Assembly (NCBI RefSeq): GCF_000712055.1
Contig: NZ_JOOA01000001.1
Location: forward strand, 806,001-870,000
Reading direction: 5' to 3'
Length of the DNA stretch: 64,000 nt
From: Ruminococcus sp. HUN007
Lineage (GTDB): Bacteria; Bacillota; Clostridia; Oscillospirales; Ruminococcaceae
The notes below the pieces were generated by a model. That model worked only from the letters and a program-made list of their open reading frames with translations, did not search any database and was not told where the DNA came from. The first letter of the stretch is position 1. Each line of letters starts with the position of its first letter. The translations under genes and the position numbers were made by a program. Of the stretch, positions 62,916 to 64,000 are shown piece by piece.

Positions 62916-62947
62916 AAACCGTCTGAATCATGTATTCAGACGGTTTT
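62916..62947 (+). terminator. Terminator of the tRNA gene
   Basis: AAACCGTCTGAAT (62916-62928) pairs with ATTCAGACGGTTT (62934-62946), then a T-run. Confidence 0.9.
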
Positions 62948-63024
62948 CGTTTGTAATCAAAAAGACTCGTCAAACAGGTTGTTTTTATATGTTAAACAAC
63001 ACCGATATGTCAGGAGGTTTATAC

Positions 63025-64000
63025 TTGCAGTCATTTTTAAAAAACAAAAAAGATCTTCTATACTTCTCCACCGCTGCGGTTCTTGCAGCAGTACACATTG
63101 TCATTATTCTTATGATCAGAATACGCATGCCGTATTTCCTTGATTCAGATATGTCAAGTGAACTGCTGCTAAGCAGAATTCTTTCAGAGGAACACTCTTT
63201 AATGAGTAAAAACTGGTTCTATTCGACTGAACTGCGCGTGCTGAACACTCAGCTTGTATATACTTTCTTCTTTAATTTTACAAATAGCTGGCATCGTGTC
63301 AGACTGCTTTCGGACGCTGTGCTTCACTGCTTGCTTTCCGGAAGTGTTATCTTCTTCTGCAGAAAAGCCGGAATAAGACGGTATTCATTCTGCAATGCGA
63401 TATGCGCTGTCTCCTCTTTGTCAGTCACATATTTTCTGATAATCGCAATGGGGTGCTACTATATTCCTCATATTGCAATATCTTTTCTGACACTGGCATT
63501 AGCTTTCATGAGCAGCGAATCCGGTAAAAAGAAAAAAATATCCGCGCTTACCGTACTTTCACTCCTCTCATTCGCTGCCGGAGCCGGAGGAGTACGTCAG
63601 CTGGTAATTACATATCTTCCGCTGACTGCCGCAGTTATGATCCTCTGCTGCAATACTGTCTACAGAGAAGGTCTGTCATCTGCACGTAAGTCAGCATATT
63701 CCGCTCTTATTCCTGCTGCTCTTACTTCACTTTTATCCGGCGGTGCCGGCTGTATCGTAAACAGCCGCGTACTTTCCGGTATATATCATTTCAAGGAATG
63801 GGACACGATCCGCTTTAAGCAGGCCGATCCTGACAGAATATCACAGGTAATATTTGATTTCTTTACTTCTCTGGGGTTTACGACCGGTGACCTTACGGTA
63901 AAGAATCTTGTTTCAAACTGCTGTTTCGGAATTCTGCTTCTTCTTACTGTATGGGCCGTTTCTGTCGGACTGAGGCAGACATCCGGCTCCTGTTTCAGAC
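63025..64000 (+). CDS. Polytopic membrane protein, C-terminus beyond window
   Basis: 325 codons before the edge. TTG start at 63025 with AGGAGG seven bases upstream; an ATG at 63007 in the same frame lies before the ribosome site. About eight hydrophobic segments so far. The first extracytoplasmic loop reads PYFLDSDMSSELLLSRILSEE, followed by KNWFYSTELRVLNTQLVY; acidic D-x-D/E residues in the first loop are usual in lipid-linked-sugar glycosyltransferases of the GT-C fold (GT39-like). It may therefore be a membrane glycosyltransferase, but the family is not certain. Confidence 0.65.
   Translation, partial: MQSFLKNKKDLLYFSTAAVLAAVHIVIILMIRIRMPYFLDSDMSSELLLSRILSEEHSLMSKNWFYSTELRVLNTQLVYTFFFNFTNSWHRVRLLSDAVLHCLLSGSVIFFCRKAGIRRYSFCNAICAVSSLSVTYFLIIAMGCYYIPHIAISFLTLALAFMSSESGKKKKISALTVLSLLSFAAGAGGVRQLVITYLPLTAAVMILCCNTVYREGLSSARKSAYSALIPAALTSLLSGGAGCIVNSRVLSGIYHFKEWDTIRFKQADPDRISQVIFDFFTSLGFTTGDLTVKNLVSNCCFGILLLLTVWAVSVGLRQTSGSCFR

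Overview
The window looks like a chromosomal segment of a fibre-degrading rumen or gut Firmicute of the Ruminococcus flavefaciens type. The grounds are cellulosomal dockerin modules (five proteins carry one), multimodular GH11/GH10/CBM22/CE4 xylanases joined by Asn/Gln/Pro-rich or Ser/Pro-rich linkers, a GH5 endoglucanase with dockerin, lipoboxes and Gram-positive style promoters (TTGACA-17-TATAAT), strong Shine-Dalgarno sites, and housekeeping genes typical of Clostridia (rpmF-yceD, der-plsY-gpsA, single-chain purL, mtaB). No phage, transposase or CRISPR array was seen.

Layout. 1-1.3 kb: AT-rich pair, a small secreted Cys-containing protein and a truncated membrane protein. 1.4-2.1 kb: biotin transporter bioY. 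2.2-7.6 kb: a minus-strand operon vanY-like carboxypeptidase, glgB, glgX (glycogen metabolism). 7.6-11.7 kb: an AraC regulator with a LacI-like sensor facing a GH5-dockerin endoglucanase. 11.8-16.9 kb: operon for uptake and cleavage of pectin-derived oligosaccharides (binding protein, GH105, two permeases) followed by an AraC regulator. 17-19.9 kb: a secreted protein with an N-terminal dockerin, a PstS-like phosphate-binding domain, an RsiV-like region and two SH3-like repeats. 20-32 kb: an accessory zone with MATE pump, DUF4869/P-loop pair, DUF3791-DUF3990-DUF3791 (possible ADP-ribosyltransferase toxin module), two paralogous lipoproteins, a SUKH membrane protein, a membrane-anchored HTH regulator, and many duplicated promoters, gene ends and GC-rich hairpins. 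31.8-34.3 kb: an OmpR-type two-component system whose kinase gene is broken by three one-base insertions. 34.3-43 kb: core genes (flavin reductase, diguanylate cyclase, gpsA, plsY, der, rpmF, yceD, pgi, a His-less HPr homologue). 43.2-48.5 kb: mtaB and purL. 48.5-61.4 kb: an SGNH esterase-like gene and three tandem xylanase/esterase genes of increasing complexity. 61.4-64 kb: a broken LysR gene, a small repeat-like element, an initiator tRNA gene and a truncated membrane protein.

How the genes fit together. The dockerin enzymes should be displayed on a scaffoldin and attack cellulose (GH5) and acetylated arabinoxylan (GH11 + GH10 + CE4, CBM22-targeted); the ABC operon with GH105 takes up and hydrolyses unsaturated pectic oligosaccharides; glgB/glgX store and mobilise glycogen; pgi and the HPr-like protein belong to central sugar metabolism and its control. 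The three xylanase genes share signal peptide, promoter (TTGACA-16-TAAAAT), upstream sequence motifs at matching distances and nearly identical GH11 and CE4 modules, so they are a recently amplified and probably still recombining array.

The most unusual items are the dockerin-borne phosphate-binding protein, the xylanase array with conserved upstream elements, the duplication-rich 20-32 kb zone with dead copies that reveal its history, the candidate ART toxin module, and a recurring pattern of single-base gains in homopolymer tracts that break a kinase, a LysR regulator and probably the start of a diguanylate cyclase. That last pattern may be real decay, phase variation or a sequencing artefact.
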